Positions 19,706 to 29,860 of a stretch of DNA of 64,000 bases are shown one piece after another. How positions within the stretch are numbered: the stretch's first letter is position 1; each line of letters begins with the position of its first letter. The stretch comes from an uncultured Trichococcus sp. (GTDB lineage: Bacteria > Bacillota > Bacilli > Lactobacillales > Aerococcaceae): NCBI RefSeq assembly GCF_963667775.1, contig NZ_OY764015.1, forward strand, positions 1,133,168 through 1,197,167, read 5' to 3'. The notes beneath the pieces were generated by a model that worked only from the letters and a program-made list of their open reading frames with translations, had not been told where the DNA came from and searched no databases. A program made the position numbers and the translations under genes.

Positions 19706-20887
19706 TTATAGCTCAGACTTACTGTTTTTAATACCTTCTTCATAATAACTCACTAATTTTTTCCCAATTTCTGTTGCTTTACTTTCACTTGATCCTTGTC
19801 CTGATGATTTGAATAGTTTTTGAATTATCCCTTCATTTTTGACCTCTTTGTCCTCTTTATCCTTTTTATCTAAATACTTTTGCATTATTGTAAACGATAC
19901 TATTAGTTGTTCTTCTTTTAACTTATCACTATTCTTATAAATATAATCTAACAACTTCATTAATGCACTAAATCCAACTGCCTTTTTTGTAAGATAACCT
20001 TCATCTTCCCAAATATCTTTAAATACTTTTGAGAAAGCATTAAAAAAATTGATCATTATTTTAGCTACTATTGCTGGTTCATTTTTGCTAAAGTAAATTC
20101 TAAAAATTTTATTTGAATTTTCTTTAATATCTTTATTTGTTTGAATATTTAAATTATCTTCTTCAATGTTAGAAGTAATCCTATCTGTAATTTTTTTTGC
20201 TATAGTCCCTTGAGAAATAAACTCTGTAGGTTCTAATTTACGACCTAACATCCTAATTGAATGAAAAAATGGAGAATTTTCATTTTCATTCAATATCTTT
20301 GTTACAACGTTAGAAAAAGATTGTACAGTATATTTATCTGATCCATCATACATTATTCCAAATAGTTGATGAATTAGAGACTTATCTACAGGTCGTTGAT
20401 TAGCATTGATTGTAACAAATATAGACGCAGCAGTCGCTTGGTCAGCATCTTCATAAATTATTACTGGTAAGATAAAATCTTTACTATTGTTAATATTATT
20501 AAACTCGTGATATGATTTTATACCTTCAATTCTATGTTGACCATCTATTATTGAAAAAGGATTGCCTAGTTCTTCTATCATATCTTTACTAATATCAATG
20601 ATAAGCTTTGTCAAACCTACCCCTTGCCCGTCTTTGATAAAATCCGAATTAAGAGACAAAATAATCGGTGTTGGAAAAATAGCATTATCATTTTCACAAT
20701 ATTTAGCAATATTTTTCACTCTAATTGGATCTAAAAATCTTTGAACTCCATCTTTACTTTCCGATAATCTAATTATATTAGAGTACTTATATATATCAGA
20801 TGCCTTCATATAATTAATGTAAAAACTATAGTTATCCGTTTGACCTTGATTGATGTGCAACGCACTAGATAAATCGATTGTGCTCAA
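19706..20887 (-). CDS. DGQHR-domain protein (DndB-like)
   Basis: A cytoplasmic protein of 393 aa carrying the diagnostic DGQHR motif at residues 115-119 (FSIIDGQHRIEG). The upstream RFLDPIRVKNIAKYC segment and the downstream ITVNANQRPVDKSLIHQLFG segment are typical of the DndB/DGQHR superfamily. DndB belongs to DNA phosphorothioation systems, where it binds DNA and regulates the dnd genes. None of dndA, C, D or E (or sspBCD) is in this window. It follows a four-helix membrane protein gene by 17 bp, so the two form an operon. It is AT-rich, unlike the flanking core genes. A stand-alone defence or regulatory role is inferred. Confidence 0.82.
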   Translation of the reverse strand: MSTIDLSSALHINQGQTDNYSFYINYMKASDIYKYSNIIRLSESKDGVQRFLDPIRVKNIAKYCENDNAIFPTPIILSLNSDFIKDGQGVGLTKLIIDISKDMIEELGNPFSIIDGQHRIEGIKSYHEFNNINNSKDFILPVIIYEDADQATAASIFVTINANQRPVDKSLIHQLFGIMYDGSDKYTVQSFSNVVTKILNENENSPFFHSIRMLGRKLEPTEFISQGTIAKKITDRITSNIEEDNLNIQTNKDIKENSNKIFRIYFSKNEPAIVAKIMINFFNAFSKVFKDIWEDEGYLTKKAVGFSALMKLLDYIYKNSDKLKEEQLIVSFTIMQKYLDKKDKEDKEVKNEGIIQKLFKSSGQGSSESKATEIGKKLVSYYEEGIKNSKSEL

Positions 20888-20904
20888 TTAGTTTTCCTCC
20901 CTTC

Positions 20905-21609
20905 CTAAATTTCTTTATTTCCAAGACTATCTTGAAAACTTGGATCATCCGTCTTATCACTTAGCTCATGAACTATATGTTCTGTTTTTTGCATACCTTT
21001 GATTACTTCAGCGGCTGAAGTAATCTCTAATACTGGACTATTCTTTATTATTGAATCTGCTAATCCATATATGATTTGAACTGCTATATATAAACAAATC
21101 TGTATTTTCATTCCTATTGAATTTAAAAGGGCCTTTTCTTCAATTTTTCCATAGTAAAATGCACCCATAAAAGTTAAAAGAAATACAATTAATATTATTG
21201 GTAATAAATGATTCAAATCTTTTATTTGTTTTTTTTCATTATTCTCTTGGACTGATGCTCCATCTAAATAACTTGATATAATTGTAGCTAGGATGCTAAT
21301 ACTAGTACTGAATAATACTCCAGATTTTATTTTATCCATAAAATTAACCGTAAATCTAGATTGATCATTTTGAAGTATAGGAATTGAGAATAATATTATT
21401 GGGAAAATAAAAGTTAATAACACGTTTATGATAACTTTTGAATAAGAGAATGTTTGTATTTTCTTAAGTGTATTTACTTTCAGGTTATTAATACATTTTT
21501 GTATTTGTCTAGGTAACTTTAGTATCAGATTATAAATTTCACTCAATGTTTCTTTCCAAATATCTGAACATTCTTTAAAGAATTTAGTTCTAAACACTTT
21601 AAATTTCAC
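20905..21609 (-). CDS. Four-helix membrane protein paired with DGQHR protein
   Basis: A membrane protein of 234 aa that I cannot assign to a named family. It has a positively charged, helical N-terminal cytoplasmic region (1-57). Four hydrophobic segments follow at about 58-78, 93-112, 136-156 and 168-187, and then a hydrophilic acidic tail of about 45 residues. No enzymatic motif is visible. It is translated just upstream of the DGQHR gene and shares its low GC. A small membrane protein next to a nucleic-acid-binding partner is a common layout for abortive-infection modules, so a pore-type effector is a reasonable guess, not a demonstrated role. Confidence 0.7.
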   Translation of the reverse strand: MKFKVFRTKFFKECSDIWKETLSEIYNLILKLPRQIQKCINNLKVNTLKKIQTFSYSKVIINVLLTFIFPIILFSIPILQNDQSRFTVNFMDKIKSGVLFSTSISILATIISSYLDGASVQENNEKKQIKDLNHLLPIILIVFLLTFMGAFYYGKIEEKALLNSIGMKIQICLYIAVQIIYGLADSIIKNSPVLEITSAAEVIKGMQKTEHIVHELSDKTDDPSFQDSLGNKEI

Positions 21610-21836
21610 TCTTTAATCCCTCCTTATCTATTTTAAAAATAAGCTTATTCAGAATGTTCTTTAAAAATTCACTATTACCCGAATAATCCATACAATTTCA
21701 AACAGCTATTACCAGCACTACTATAACCGCATTTTCCACTTATTCGATGAACATTCGTGGAGTGTGAACCAGTAGTAAATAAATATATTGATATAATAAA
21801 GTTTCGGTGTAAGTTCATTAAAATTATGAAGAACCT

Positions 21837-22002
21837 CCTTTATTCCAAAATTATTATAAAGTGGTATTGAAAAATCCCATTCAGTCTTTTCCCATCAACC
21901 TTATTATAAAAAATTATAACAAGATTTACTTTGAATTTATAGGAAAACATTGATTTATAACTCTTTTAATGTTCCACGTTATAATTTAAGCGGGAATCCA
22001 GG
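21837..22002. mobile_element. Probable 166-bp MITE related to the first IS
   Basis: The left end CCTTTATTCC...TTATAAAGTGG (21837-21864) agrees with the first IS's left end at about 19 of 28 positions. The right end (21974-22002), read on the minus strand as CCTGGATTCCCG...TTATAACGTGG, is an even closer terminal-repeat match. The flanks are GAACCT and TAACCT, an imperfect 6-bp target duplication. There is no open frame. It looks like a non-autonomous derivative mobilised by the related transposase. Confidence 0.6.
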
Positions 22003-22072
22003 TAACCTAGGTTATTTTTGTAAAGTGATGCTACAAAAATAACTATCATTTATTTAATCATAAGGATACAAT

Positions 22073-25000
22073 CTATATCTCCCCCGCCATCAACTCAGCC
22101 TGCCTCACAACTGTCTCCACAGCCAATTTTGCTAAGTCTGGTGGATAACCATACTCCCTTAGCAATCTTCTCACGGTAATCCGCATTTTCGCTCGGGCGG
22201 ACTCTTTTCGATTCCAGTCAATCGTCATATTTTCTTTGATTACTTTTGTAAGTTCATGTGCAATTGCACGAAGTGTTTCATCGCCTAGCACTTCTTTAGC
22301 GGTCATGTGATCCGCGAGCGCATCATAAAAAGCAACTTCATCTTGGCTTAGACCTAAGTCCTCTCCTCGCTCTGCCGCTTTACGCATCTCTTTGGCTATT
22401 TCAATCAATTCTTCAATAACTTTGGAAGTTTGGATGCTGCGTTTATTGTACTTATCAATGGAATTTTTCAACATCTCTGAGTATTTCTTAGCTTGGACGA
22501 CGTTCATTCTTTGAACGGATTTGACTTTTCCTTTCAACAAACGCTCCAATAACAGCACTGCGATATTCTTTTGCGGTAAAGCTCTGACATCGGCCAAAAA
22601 TTCATCGGAAAGTATAGAGATATCAGGATTTTCCAAGCCTAATGACTCATATATGTCCACCACACCTTCGGAAATAATCGACTTCGATAACATTTGTTGA
22701 ATGCGACTATCTACTTCTTTCTGAGATAGTTTCGGTTTATCCCCTGGGCTTATAATCTTAATTAATCCTGCTTTAACGGCTTTAAGGAAACCAATTTCAG
22801 CATTTAATTCTTTCGCTTCTGGTTCCATTGCGCAAAGAGCATAGGCTTTCGATAATTCTGTCACTAAATCCAAGAAGCGTTTTCGTTCCTCTTTTCCTAA
22901 TTCCAAAATAAAGTCAACGGTTTCATTTAATACTTTGAATCGTATGGACTGTTTCTCGGATTGGAAATCAGAATAGTTGTGTTTATACAGCATCTCTTGA
23001 ATCAAATCATACTTTTCTAACATCAGATCAACAGCCACTTGGGTATCGATACCTGCCTGTTTGCGATCGTCTGTTGTGTATTCTTGCAGAGCTTCTTTTA
23101 AGCTTTCAGCGATACCGATATAATCTACAATTAATCCACCCGGCTTATCTTTGAAAACACGGTTCACACGAGCGATTGCTTGCATCAAATTGTGCCCTTT
23201 CATCGGTTTATCTATGTACATCGTATTCAAGGCTGGCACATCAAAACCTGTCAGCCACATATCGCGGACGATAACAATTTTTAAGGGGTCATCATTATCT
23301 TTCATGCGTTTTGCCAAGTTTTCTCTTCGACTTTTATTACCTATGAATGGCTGCCACTCCAAAGGGTCGCTTGAAGTACCTGTCATGACAATTTTAATAA
23401 CACCTTTATTGTCATCATCCGAATGCCATTCAGGACGTAACGCAATAATTTCTTTGTATAGTTCAATAGCAATCCGACGTGACATAACCACAATCATCGA
23501 CTTCCCGAACATCGCCTCTTGTCGCGTCTCATAATGTTCAATAAAATCCTTAGCAAAGGTCTTCAAGCGGCTTTGTGCACCTGCTACTGCTTCCAGACGG
23601 CTCCATTTTTGCTTCGTTTTAGTTTGGTAATCGGCATCCTGTTCTTCAATAATGTCTTCTACAATATCATCCACTTGAACACCTTCCGGAAGATTAAGCG
23701 GGATGATTCGGCTTTCATAATAAATTTTTACCGTTGCGCCGTCCTTAACGGCTTGGGTCATATCGTAAATGTCGATATAATGCCCAAAGACGGCCTGCGT
23801 ATTTTTATCGGCACTCGCAATCGGCGTACCCGTAAATCCGATATAAGAGGCATTTGGCAAAGCATCTCTTAAATGCTTGGCATAACCATAATTTACGTTA
23901 CTTTCGTCGTTGTCATAATTAATTTGTCCAGAGAAGCCATATTGGGAACGATGCGCCTCATCCGCTATAACGATTACATTACGACGCTCCGTTAATACTG
24001 GCATCTGACCTTCATTTTCTTCGGGATTAAATTTCTGCATCGTCGTAAAGACGATACCACCTGATTGCACACTCAATAAATTGCGCAACTCTCCCCTACT
24101 ATCTGCTTTTTTTGGCGTTTGCCTCAAGATGTCGCTTGATTGTCCAAAGGTCGCGAACAGTTGCTCATCTAAGTCATTGCGGTCCGTCACCACTACAATT
24201 GTCGGATTATCTAGCGCCTGGATCAGTTCTCCTGCATAGAAAACCATGGAGAGACTTTTCCCAGATCCCTGAGTATGCCAAACAACCCCGATTTTTTGAT
24301 TTCCATTCATCGCAACCGCACGTTTAGTTTCTTCCACCGCTTTTTTCACTGCATAATATTGGTGATAGGCGGCTAAAATCTTGATGATATTTTCTCCATC
24401 GTCTTTGAATAAAATAAAGTCGCGAATCAAATCCAAGATAACATCCGGTCTGCACATGCCTTTAATTAAAACTTCTAGCTGCGCTTGGGCTGTTTTTGCT
24501 TCAGCTGCACCATCCGTTGTTCGCCAGGTCATGAAACGCTCTTCATTTGATGAAATCGTCCCTGCCTTAGCATTCCAACCATCCGAGATAATCAATACTT
24601 CATTGAAGTTAAATAAACCAGGAATCGCTTGTTTATAGGTCTGGAATTGATTATATGCTTCAGTGGTCCCAACTTTTTCATTTGAAGAACTCTTCAATTC
24701 AAAAATGACCAGAGGAAGGCCGTTGATGAACAAAATGATATCTGGTCGTTTGTTTTCCTTTCCTTCGATCACCGTGAATTGGTTCACCGCTAAAAATTCA
24801 TTATTCTGTGGATGCTCAAAATCAAATAACCATACTTTCTTTGTCACATTGCGATTTTCTTCCCTAGCAGCAATGTCCACACCATCAGTTACCATCTTGT
24901 GAAAGGTACGATTATTGACAAGCATTTGTGGATTCTGGGGAATCGTAATCTTCCGAACCGCTTCATCAATGACCTCATCAGAAACATCATTAATACGTTG

Positions 25001-25177
25001 TAAGGCGAATTTCAAACGATTCTTTAAAACTACTTCACTGAAATCTTCCCGTTCGCTGTTTACACCATCTGGAGCAAGTTCGGAGCCATTATGAACTTCA
25101 TAGCCAATATCCTCTAACCATTCTAAAGAAGCTTGTTCCAAATCAGGTTCTAAAAAGCTGTAATCATTCACTGTCAT
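22073..25177 (-). CDS. hsdR: Type I restriction enzyme, R (motor/nuclease) subunit
   Basis: The ATP-dependent translocase and endonuclease of a type I restriction-modification complex, 1034 aa. The N-terminal PD-(D/E)xK nuclease site is visible as RPDIILF (D146) and IFELKS (E160, K162). Superfamily 2 motor motifs follow: WHTQGSGKS (Walker A, about 296-304), VTDRNDLDEQL, IADEAHRSQYG (DEAH box) and GFTGTP. A helical C-terminal region binds the methylase core. Its ATG overlaps the hsdS stop by 4 bp. The gene looks intact, so restriction should be active. Confidence 0.96.
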   Translation of the reverse strand: MTVNDYSFLEPDLEQASLEWLEDIGYEVHNGSELAPDGVNSEREDFSEVVLKNRLKFALQRINDVSDEVIDEAVRKITIPQNPQMLVNNRTFHKMVTDGVDIAAREENRNVTKKVWLFDFEHPQNNEFLAVNQFTVIEGKENKRPDIILFINGLPLVIFELKSSSNEKVGTTEAYNQFQTYKQAIPGLFNFNEVLIISDGWNAKAGTISSNEERFMTWRTTDGAAEAKTAQAQLEVLIKGMCRPDVILDLIRDFILFKDDGENIIKILAAYHQYYAVKKAVEETKRAVAMNGNQKIGVVWHTQGSGKSLSMVFYAGELIQALDNPTIVVVTDRNDLDEQLFATFGQSSDILRQTPKKADSRGELRNLLSVQSGGIVFTTMQKFNPEENEGQMPVLTERRNVIVIADEAHRSQYGFSGQINYDNDESNVNYGYAKHLRDALPNASYIGFTGTPIASADKNTQAVFGHYIDIYDMTQAVKDGATVKIYYESRIIPLNLPEGVQVDDIVEDIIEEQDADYQTKTKQKWSRLEAVAGAQSRLKTFAKDFIEHYETRQEAMFGKSMIVVMSRRIAIELYKEIIALRPEWHSDDDNKGVIKIVMTGTSSDPLEWQPFIGNKSRRENLAKRMKDNDDPLKIVIVRDMWLTGFDVPALNTMYIDKPMKGHNLMQAIARVNRVFKDKPGGLIVDYIGIAESLKEALQEYTTDDRKQAGIDTQVAVDLMLEKYDLIQEMLYKHNYSDFQSEKQSIRFKVLNETVDFILELGKEERKRFLDLVTELSKAYALCAMEPEAKELNAEIGFLKAVKAGLIKIISPGDKPKLSQKEVDSRIQQMLSKSIISEGVVDIYESLGLENPDISILSDEFLADVRALPQKNIAVLLLERLLKGKVKSVQRMNVVQAKKYSEMLKNSIDKYNKRSIQTSKVIEELIEIAKEMRKAAERGEDLGLSQDEVAFYDALADHMTAKEVLGDETLRAIAHELTKVIKENMTIDWNRKESARAKMRITVRRLLREYGYPPDLAKLAVETVVRQAELMAGEI

Positions 25178-26379
25178 ACCTCCTCTTCAATAGGTAATTC
25201 AATTTCTCCTGATAGCAGTTTTGGCAGTAGTGCATCCCTTATTTTCTGTAGAGATCCATTTTCCAATTGAAAATTTAATAATTTATTCATCACAGGATCA
25301 ATAATATGATTAAAGTTTTGTAATTCAATCGAATTAGGAACAATCAATTTTATTTTTTCAAACTCTGTTTTGTTAAGGTTCAGTGTGGTGCTACCCCCAC
25401 TTCCCAGTTCTTTAATTAAATTTGATTTACTTCGCAAGTTTAAAAATAAAAAATACCGATTTTCTTCAGTTGGTATTATTGAATTAATTTGTTGATTTGT
25501 TTGGCTTTTGTATACATTCATACTAACCAATCCAGGTGTAGCTATACAACTTACACATATTGATTTTTCAGGTAACAGTTTTCCTTTGTTAATGCCTTGT
25601 TTACTTAAATAAGACGCCGTTTCATCAACAAAATTCTTGCCGTGCATATCTGGAATTTTGATAAAAGGGATGTCTGATCCATAATTGTCTTTATCTTTGG
25701 TTGAAGGAGTTTTACCTGTTACTACCTCTTTTGCTATTTCAGAAATTTTTTTTATTTTCCACCCCTCAGGAATTACCCCCAATTCACTATCAATCATCTT
25801 GCCACCATTTGATTTATATGGATTCCCATTTTCATCAGGAAATTCGAAATCAACAAACCAATGTTTGAAAATTGCTTGTGCCATATTTTCAAGGGCTTTG
25901 TTCATTTTATTATTGACTTCAATTTTTTCATCTAGGTTTGACAAGATGCTTACTATACTTCCCATTTCAGATAGATTGCTTGGCACCTTAATAGTGAGGT
26001 TATCTAATATAGGTTTTGTCAAAAATTTTGTAGCACTCCCGACTGATAGTCTTTGCAAATTATTTAATTGCAAACCTATAGCATAATATAAGAATTTATT
26101 ATTAACAATCTCAGCATCATTCGTATTTATTATATAAGTCCTTTGATATGCATTGAATTTTCCATTGTAGTGCTTTATTGCAAACACACCATTTGCATTA
26201 TTTCCAGCTAATATAACAGCATCTTGATTGAACGAGTAATTATCTATTTGCAACGTTTGAGGAGAGCATGTAAAAAAAGGATACTTTCCATTTTTAACAG
26301 CTGCATTAGAGTTTAATTTTCCAGTTGTATAATTAGCGATTTCTGATAATTTATAGGATTTCCACTCATTAAAACTCAT
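25174..26379 (-). CDS. hsdS: Type I restriction-modification specificity subunit
   Basis: Determines which DNA sequence the complex recognises. It is 401 aa from the chosen ATG, with two target-recognition domains (about 1-150 and 200-350), each followed by a helical spacer. The conserved spacer phrases [22 protein letters not shown] and [18 protein letters not shown] occur at the expected places. The frame extends 13 codons upstream, but GGGGGGATT precedes the ATG at 26379 (MSFNEWKS). It overlaps hsdM by 11 bp and hsdR by 4 bp. There is no second hsdS fragment or inverted repeat, so specificity switching is not indicated. Confidence 0.94.
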   Translation of the reverse strand: MSFNEWKSYKLSEIANYTTGKLNSNAAVKNGKYPFFTCSPQTLQIDNYSFNQDAVILAGNNANGVFAIKHYNGKFNAYQRTYIINTNDAEIVNNKFLYYAIGLQLNNLQRLSVGSATKFLTKPILDNLTIKVPSNLSEMGSIVSILSNLDEKIEVNNKMNKALENMAQAIFKHWFVDFEFPDENGNPYKSNGGKMIDSELGVIPEGWKIKKISEIAKEVVTGKTPSTKDKDNYGSDIPFIKIPDMHGKNFVDETASYLSKQGINKGKLLPEKSICVSCIATPGLVSMNVYKSQTNQQINSIIPTEENRYFLFLNLRSKSNLIKELGSGGSTTLNLNKTEFEKIKLIVPNSIELQNFNHIIDPVMNKLLNFQLENGSLQKIRDALLPKLLSGEIELPIEEEV

Positions 26380-27880
26380 ACCCAATCCCCCCAAGATTCT
26401 TCCTGATTTCATCTTCAAGGTGGTGTGACTTCGTAAAGAGTTCCGCTAATTCCGCTGTCATATTCTCCATTTTTTCTTCAAACAGTTCACTATCATCTTC
26501 CAATTCTTCTAAACCAACATATCGCCCAGGCGTCAAGATATAATCATGCTCCTGCACTTCTTCTAAAGTAGCCGTCTTGCAGAATCCAGCGATATCTTCA
26601 TAGGGTAAAGTATTTGTTCCTCTCCACGCATGAAAAATAGATGATATGTAATGAATATCCTCTTCAGATAATTCTTTATGGGTCCTGTCTACCATTTCAC
26701 CTTTTTTACGAGCATCAATAAATAAGATTTCACCTTTTCGGTTAAGACGTTCTTTATTTTTTGTCACGAACCAGAGACATACGGGGATTTGCGTTGAATA
26801 GAATAATTGTCCCGGTAAGGTAACAATACATTCCACAATATCCTCTTCAACAAGATTTTTGCGAATTTCCAACTCAGCCGATGTGCTGGTAGACATTGAT
26901 CCATTTGCTAATACAAATCCTGCTGTACCAGAAGGGGCTAATTTTGAAACCATGTGTTGAATCCAAGCATAATTTGCATTTCCTGTTGGTGGAACACCAT
27001 ATTTCCAACGAACATCTTCGGTTAAACGTTCACCACCCCAATCAGAAATATTAAAAGGAGGATTTGCAAGAATGTAATCTGCTTTCAAGCTCTTATGTAA
27101 ATCATTATGGAAAGTATCTCCGTTATTTGGACCTAAATCGCCATCTATGCCACGAATAGCTAAGTTCATCTTCGCTAGCTTCCAAGTAGTAGGATTGGAT
27201 TCTTGACCATAAATCGATAGATTACCGATATTCCCTTGATGTTCCTCCACAAATTTTTCTGATTGAACAAACATACCTCCAGATCCACAACAAGGGTCAT
27301 AGACGCGGCCACTGTATGGTTCCAACATTTCTACCAACAACTGAACGACATTGCGCGGCGTATAGAATTCTCCGCCACCTTTGCCTTCTGCGCTGGCAAA
27401 CTTACTCAGGAAGTACTCATATACACGTCCTAAGATGTCTTGTTCTTGGCTAGTTGTGTCTCCAACTTTGAATGTGAATTGATCGATTAACTCACCTAAA
27501 CGTGTTTTATCTAAATCGTATCTTGCAAAAGTTTTAGGTAAAACATTCTTCAAAGATGTATTTTCCTTTTCGATCGAAATCATAGCATGATCGATGATTT
27601 GTCCGATTTCAGGCTTTTTAGAATTTCGGTTAATGTATCCCCATCTAGCTTCTTTCGGAACCCAAAAGATATTATCCGCCAAGTATTCATCGCGGTCCTC
27701 TTCATCCGCATATTCATCTTGCAATAATTCTTGATGTTTCTCTTCAAACGCATCCGAAATGTATTTTAAGAATAACAGTCCCAATACCACATTTTTATAT
27801 TCCGATGAATCCATACTCCCACGAAGTTTGTCCGCCATTAACCATAATTTTTCTTCAATTCCCAAAGCTGCACTTGCCAT
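26369..27880 (-). CDS. hsdM: Type I restriction-modification methyltransferase subunit
   Basis: The N6-adenine methyltransferase of the type I complex, 503 aa. The helical N-terminal domain is followed by the S-adenosylmethionine motif DPCCGSGG (195-202) and the catalytic NPPF (273-276, in [11 protein letters not shown]). It is the first gene of hsdM-hsdS-hsdR and overlaps hsdS. The order and overlaps imply one transcript from the AT-rich gap at 27881-28091. It is part of the tRNA-Ala island, so the system was acquired by transfer. Confidence 0.96.
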   Translation of the reverse strand: MASAALGIEEKLWLMADKLRGSMDSSEYKNVVLGLLFLKYISDAFEEKHQELLQDEYADEEDRDEYLADNIFWVPKEARWGYINRNSKKPEIGQIIDHAMISIEKENTSLKNVLPKTFARYDLDKTRLGELIDQFTFKVGDTTSQEQDILGRVYEYFLSKFASAEGKGGGEFYTPRNVVQLLVEMLEPYSGRVYDPCCGSGGMFVQSEKFVEEHQGNIGNLSIYGQESNPTTWKLAKMNLAIRGIDGDLGPNNGDTFHNDLHKSLKADYILANPPFNISDWGGERLTEDVRWKYGVPPTGNANYAWIQHMVSKLAPSGTAGFVLANGSMSTSTSAELEIRKNLVEEDIVECIVTLPGQLFYSTQIPVCLWFVTKNKERLNRKGEILFIDARKKGEMVDRTHKELSEEDIHYISSIFHAWRGTNTLPYEDIAGFCKTATLEEVQEHDYILTPGRYVGLEELEDDSELFEEKMENMTAELAELFTKSHHLEDEIRKNLGGIGYEF

Positions 27881-28114
27881 CTAAAAATCACCTTTTCCTC
27901 TTCGATTAGTACTATTTTATGTCTTTTAATCAAATTAACAGTTATTCCCCTATGGAAATTCTTTTTACGTCGAAAATTTAATTATATTATATCAAATTTA
28001 ATTATTTAAAAATGCTTTATTAAAAATAAAAATTTCTAATGAGGCTGTTTTGTAGTGACTAGGCCACATATTTACTCCGTTCGCCTTATTACCTGGATTC
28101 CCGCCAACACATAA

Positions 28115-29725
28115 CTATGCAGGCGGGGTGATGCCCAGTGCTTCGTAAATTTGTTTTTGCTTTGTAAGAACCTCACCGACCCTAAGGTCGTAGCCTGGAT
28201 ACTCAAAACATTCTATAATATCAAGTTTATCCAAGGCGGACTGAATCGTATAGTTTTGATAAAGTTCTGCTTCATGCATGTGTTTTTTGAGATAAGACAA
28301 ATATATGAGCGCGACAAATGCAACGAAGAGTTTTCCGTCAAGGCTCTTCTCAGATGACACCAATAGGCGGCGAAGATTCAATCGATCTTTAATATTACCA
28401 AAGGCTTTCTCGATGAGATCTTTGTTTCTGTATAATTCCAGTGCGGTCATAGCATCCATCTTTTCGTTGGATATCAAAGTGAAGTAGCCATAATAGCGCT
28501 TTGTCGCCTTCACGGCTTCATCTATCACAGTAACCTGTAAGCCACGAATCGGAGTTTCTTTAATTTGGAAGTACTGCTTGTAGAATCGTTCATGTTTCGC
28601 AACACGTTTGCCACTCAGAATCTCCTTCCGCATGGCCATAAGTTTACGATCGAAGTTGGTTTCATCTTCAGCAAACTTATCGATGTTGAAGTAAATGTGT
28701 AAATAAACCCGCTTTTTATCTGTGAGTACATCCTTCTTGTAGGGGCGTTCTTGCTTATATTCCCATTCTGAAAGGACAGTCTTGGCATACAATTCATGCT
28801 GCTCATCAAAGTTCTCGAAAGAACGGAAGTTGTCATAAACGGTATCGATTGCTTTACGTGCAAAGGAATTACTTGTCTGAATCGCAACAATGAATTTCAA
28901 GTGCTCCTTAAGAAGGCCATTGACATTAGCCTCGCTATAAAACCCACGGTCCATGACCAGTTTAACTTTATCGAAGCCGAGAACTGCGAAATCCGCTAGA
29001 AGATTTTGAACAGTCCGCACATCCGGAATATTGCCGGCTAGCTTTCGATAATAGAAAGGAAGACCAGATTTTTCACCGAATACGAGTGCCAAGTTAATTT
29101 GAGGCAGTCTATCGTCTTCCTTGTTTTTGCCATATTGAGCTTGGCGAAGCGTTTGGGAATAACTGGACACTGAGGTAGTATCATAAGCCCAGTATTCATC
29201 TCCGGAGCGACGTTTCTCCTGAAGAGTAAAGAACTTTGTTCTTTCTTCTTCGGAAATATCTGAAAAAAGTTCGCTACTGCGTTGTGAAGAAATATTTTTG
29301 TCATAGGGATGCTTATGAAGTGTGCTCCATTTTTCAAAACGAAAAAGCGGGGATTCAGATTCAAGAATCATATAGTAAGCAATGGATTGGATTTGTTTGT
29401 AAGTAGCAGGAAAGCATTGCTTAAGATCTTCTGTTAGACCAAGTTTCTTACCAATTTCATCCAGCAGATATGTGGCACCGTAAAACCTGCGGCTAGCCAT
29501 TTCGATAGGTACCGGTCCTGGTTTCCTTGAATTAGCAGCTTCCTGGTCCTCCTTATGTTTTCTGCCACGACCATCGGTCGGAATGATTTCTCCTGTATTA
29601 GGATCACGCTTGCCGATCAGTGTGCGCTTCGCCCGGGGTTGTTTCTTTTCCTTATCCCAATAGGATATGGATTCGTAAACATAGGTAATGCCACTTCGTT
29701 TATCAAACTGGTTTATAATAGCCAT
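28115..29725 (-). CDS. IS1634-family DDE transposase
   Basis: A transposase of 536 aa for the second insertion sequence. It is homologous along its length to the first IS transposase (shared ITYVYESISYWDKEKKQ start, EYWAYDTTSVSSYSQ, KLVMDRGFYSEAN and YRNKDLIEKAFGNIKDRLN blocks), but divergent enough to be a separate element with different terminal repeats. It has an extra basic segment (GRGRKHKEDQ) near residue 57. AGGAGGTGG lies just before the ATG. The frame is intact and ends inside the element's left end region, so the IS may be mobile. Confidence 0.93.
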   Translation of the reverse strand: MAIINQFDKRSGITYVYESISYWDKEKKQPRAKRTLIGKRDPNTGEIIPTDGRGRKHKEDQEAANSRKPGPVPIEMASRRFYGATYLLDEIGKKLGLTEDLKQCFPATYKQIQSIAYYMILESESPLFRFEKWSTLHKHPYDKNISSQRSSELFSDISEEERTKFFTLQEKRRSGDEYWAYDTTSVSSYSQTLRQAQYGKNKEDDRLPQINLALVFGEKSGLPFYYRKLAGNIPDVRTVQNLLADFAVLGFDKVKLVMDRGFYSEANVNGLLKEHLKFIVAIQTSNSFARKAIDTVYDNFRSFENFDEQHELYAKTVLSEWEYKQERPYKKDVLTDKKRVYLHIYFNIDKFAEDETNFDRKLMAMRKEILSGKRVAKHERFYKQYFQIKETPIRGLQVTVIDEAVKATKRYYGYFTLISNEKMDAMTALELYRNKDLIEKAFGNIKDRLNLRRLLVSSEKSLDGKLFVAFVALIYLSYLKKHMHEAELYQNYTIQSALDKLDIIECFEYPGYDLRVGEVLTKQKQIYEALGITPPA

Positions 29726-29737
29726 TCTGCCACCTCC

Positions 29738-29767
29738 TAGTTATGTATAGTATAACACATAACTAGG
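29738..29767. promoter_or_regulatory. Palindrome at the second IS transposase promoter
   Basis: CTAGTTATGT and ACATAACTAG, 10 bp apart, lie just upstream of the transposase ribosome-binding site. The half-site repeats the inner part (ACATAACTA) of this element's own terminal repeats, and a TATACT -10 box falls between the halves. The arrangement parallels the first IS. Confidence 0.65.
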
Positions 29768-29860
29768 GTATGACGATGACGAGAGAGTTTAAAATCCATT
29801 AATATCAACGGTTTTAGCTTGTTTTTATTAAATCATAGTTAGGTGTTTCGGGAATGCAGG

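Larger units (their letters stand above)
28092..29860 (-). mobile_element. Second IS1634-family insertion sequence, complete
   Basis: An element of 1769 bp. Its ends are imperfect inverted repeats of 27-28 bp: left CCTGGATTCCCGCC..., right the complement of CCTGCATTCCCGAA..., both with inner AACTATG. A perfect 6-bp target duplication TTATTA (28086-28091 and 29861-29866) shows clean insertion. It encodes one intact transposase on the minus strand. It lies between hsdM and the right end of the island and does not break a recognisable gene. Confidence 0.93.

Noticed and set aside
19706-21609. Complete DNA phosphorothioation (dnd) system
   Set aside because: Only a DGQHR-domain gene is present. 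The desulfurase in the window is 36 kb away in a core operon, and no dndC, dndD or dndE homologue was found.
25174-26379. Phase-variable hsdS
   Set aside because: There is one hsdS gene, with no second partial copy, no inverted repeats and no recombinase beside it.
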